From Senegalimassilia anaerobia JC110 (GTDB taxonomy: Bacteria > Actinomycetota > Coriobacteriia > Coriobacteriales > Eggerthellaceae), in the NCBI RefSeq assembly GCF_000236865.1, contig NZ_HE611015.1, positions 257,388-321,387 of the forward strand: a stretch of 64,000 nucleotides of DNA, read 5' to 3'. The position numbers and the translations under genes were made by a program. Numbering within the stretch: the stretch's first letter is position 1; every line of letters begins with the position of its first letter. Below the pieces are notes generated by a model, which was not told the DNA's origin, ran no database searches, and saw only the letters and a program-made list of their open reading frames with translations. Shown piece after piece: positions 63,520 through 64,000 of this stretch.

Positions 63520-64000
63520 AGCAACTCCCCCCGCCTTCCAGGATTCAGATCCAAATCATAAACAATGAGTAAGAACTCGTAGACCGTTAGAGCTACATAA
63601 TATCCCACTACTGCAGATATCCACTGTTTACCGCTTGAAATCGACCTTTAAACCAGAATTCGAAGCCACCTGACCGCAGTCAAATGTCAAGGGGTATAAA
63701 TGATGCTAATGTAGTAGCAATCAGACCTCCTGAACCACTGATTTGGACACTTTGCTTCAGCTGTCCCATATAACAACATCGGGTGATTCATATATCCAAC
63801 ATATCTTCCCCATCCCCCTTACTCATGCTCACCTGGGATTATATGCGGCATGCATGGCTTACTATGCATCGCTTCTATGATTTGCCCAAGAAACCGCTAG
63901 ATTTCATGCATTAGACCAAAGCATTGAAAGTGCGCAAAATGGGTGGCGTCAAAGGGATTCGGTTGAAGGAACCGAACCCAATTTCCCAAAGGAGGATTTG
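63520..64000. other. AT-richer intergenic region ending in a ribosome-binding site
   Basis: No gene seen. It contains an inverted repeat TTCGGTT/AACCGAA near 63959-63977 and, at 63988-63995, AAAGGAGG, which must serve a plus-strand gene beginning just beyond the window. Confidence 0.5.

Overview
The window is a high-GC, densely packed stretch of a bacterial chromosome, most likely from the class Coriobacteriia (Actinomycetota), probably family Eggerthellaceae. This is inferred from several signs: two LuxR-type regulators with many membrane spans, which are expanded in that family; a Tat-exported selenocysteine formate dehydrogenase; GAAC-N4-GTTC SOS boxes; and an actinobacterial style of leaderless start (a TANACT hexamer exactly 7 nt before an ATG that has no Shine-Dalgarno). 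No species call is made.

Layout. 1-8.3 kb: 5' part of ileS (minus), degV, a YfcC-family carrier divergent from a membrane LuxR regulator, dinB, and an aminotransferase-fold protein that has lost its PLP lysine. 8.3-14.5 kb: two back-to-back metal-efflux units, csoR-copA (copper, minus) and arsR/smtB-like - HMA chaperone - zntA (zinc/cadmium/lead, plus), with recognisable operators between them. 14.5-22.3 kb: helD, an ABC exporter, a nucleoid-associated protein, murB, and a second membrane LuxR regulator coupled to murB. 22.5-29.5 kb: a respiratory formate dehydrogenase locus (tatA, fdhE, fdnI, fdnH, fdnG). fdnG carries an in-frame UGA with a SECIS hairpin and should be read as one selenoprotein gene. 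29.5-33.8 kb: an AT-richer gap, a Ser-rich membrane-anchored protein, a GNAT acetyltransferase, and an EamA transporter fused to a GNAT domain of the same type. 33.9-38.3 kb: uvrA with an SOS-like box, then seven tRNA genes (three identical Gly-GCC, two identical Val-GAC, one Cys-GCA, one Leu-GAG).

38.3-50.9 kb: a long minus-strand series pcrA-uvrC-rapZ-yvcK-whiA followed by gapA-pgk-tpiA-gpmI, with secG after it. It links DNA repair, cell-envelope control and lower glycolysis, and two perfect GAAC-N4-GTTC boxes sit at the pcrA promoter. 51-54 kb: an SotB-like MFS exporter and an NADP-type glutamate dehydrogenase with a perfect terminator. 54.2-62.5 kb: the classical rimP-nusA-ylxR-infB-rbfA-nrnA-truB-ribF operon, whose leader holds an intrinsic terminator only 26 nt before rimP. 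62.7-63.5 kb: a small methyltransferase with an unusual motif I. The last 480 bp carry no gene but end in a strong Shine-Dalgarno for a gene outside the window.

Most of the window is housekeeping. The less ordinary signals are the CopA protein with a CopZ-like tail behind its own internal Shine-Dalgarno and ATG, the lysine-less aminotransferase homologue, the EamA-GNAT fusion beside a free paralogue, long self-complementary intergenic elements inside operons, the shared leaderless start architecture at four loci, and a Cys/His tail on NusA.
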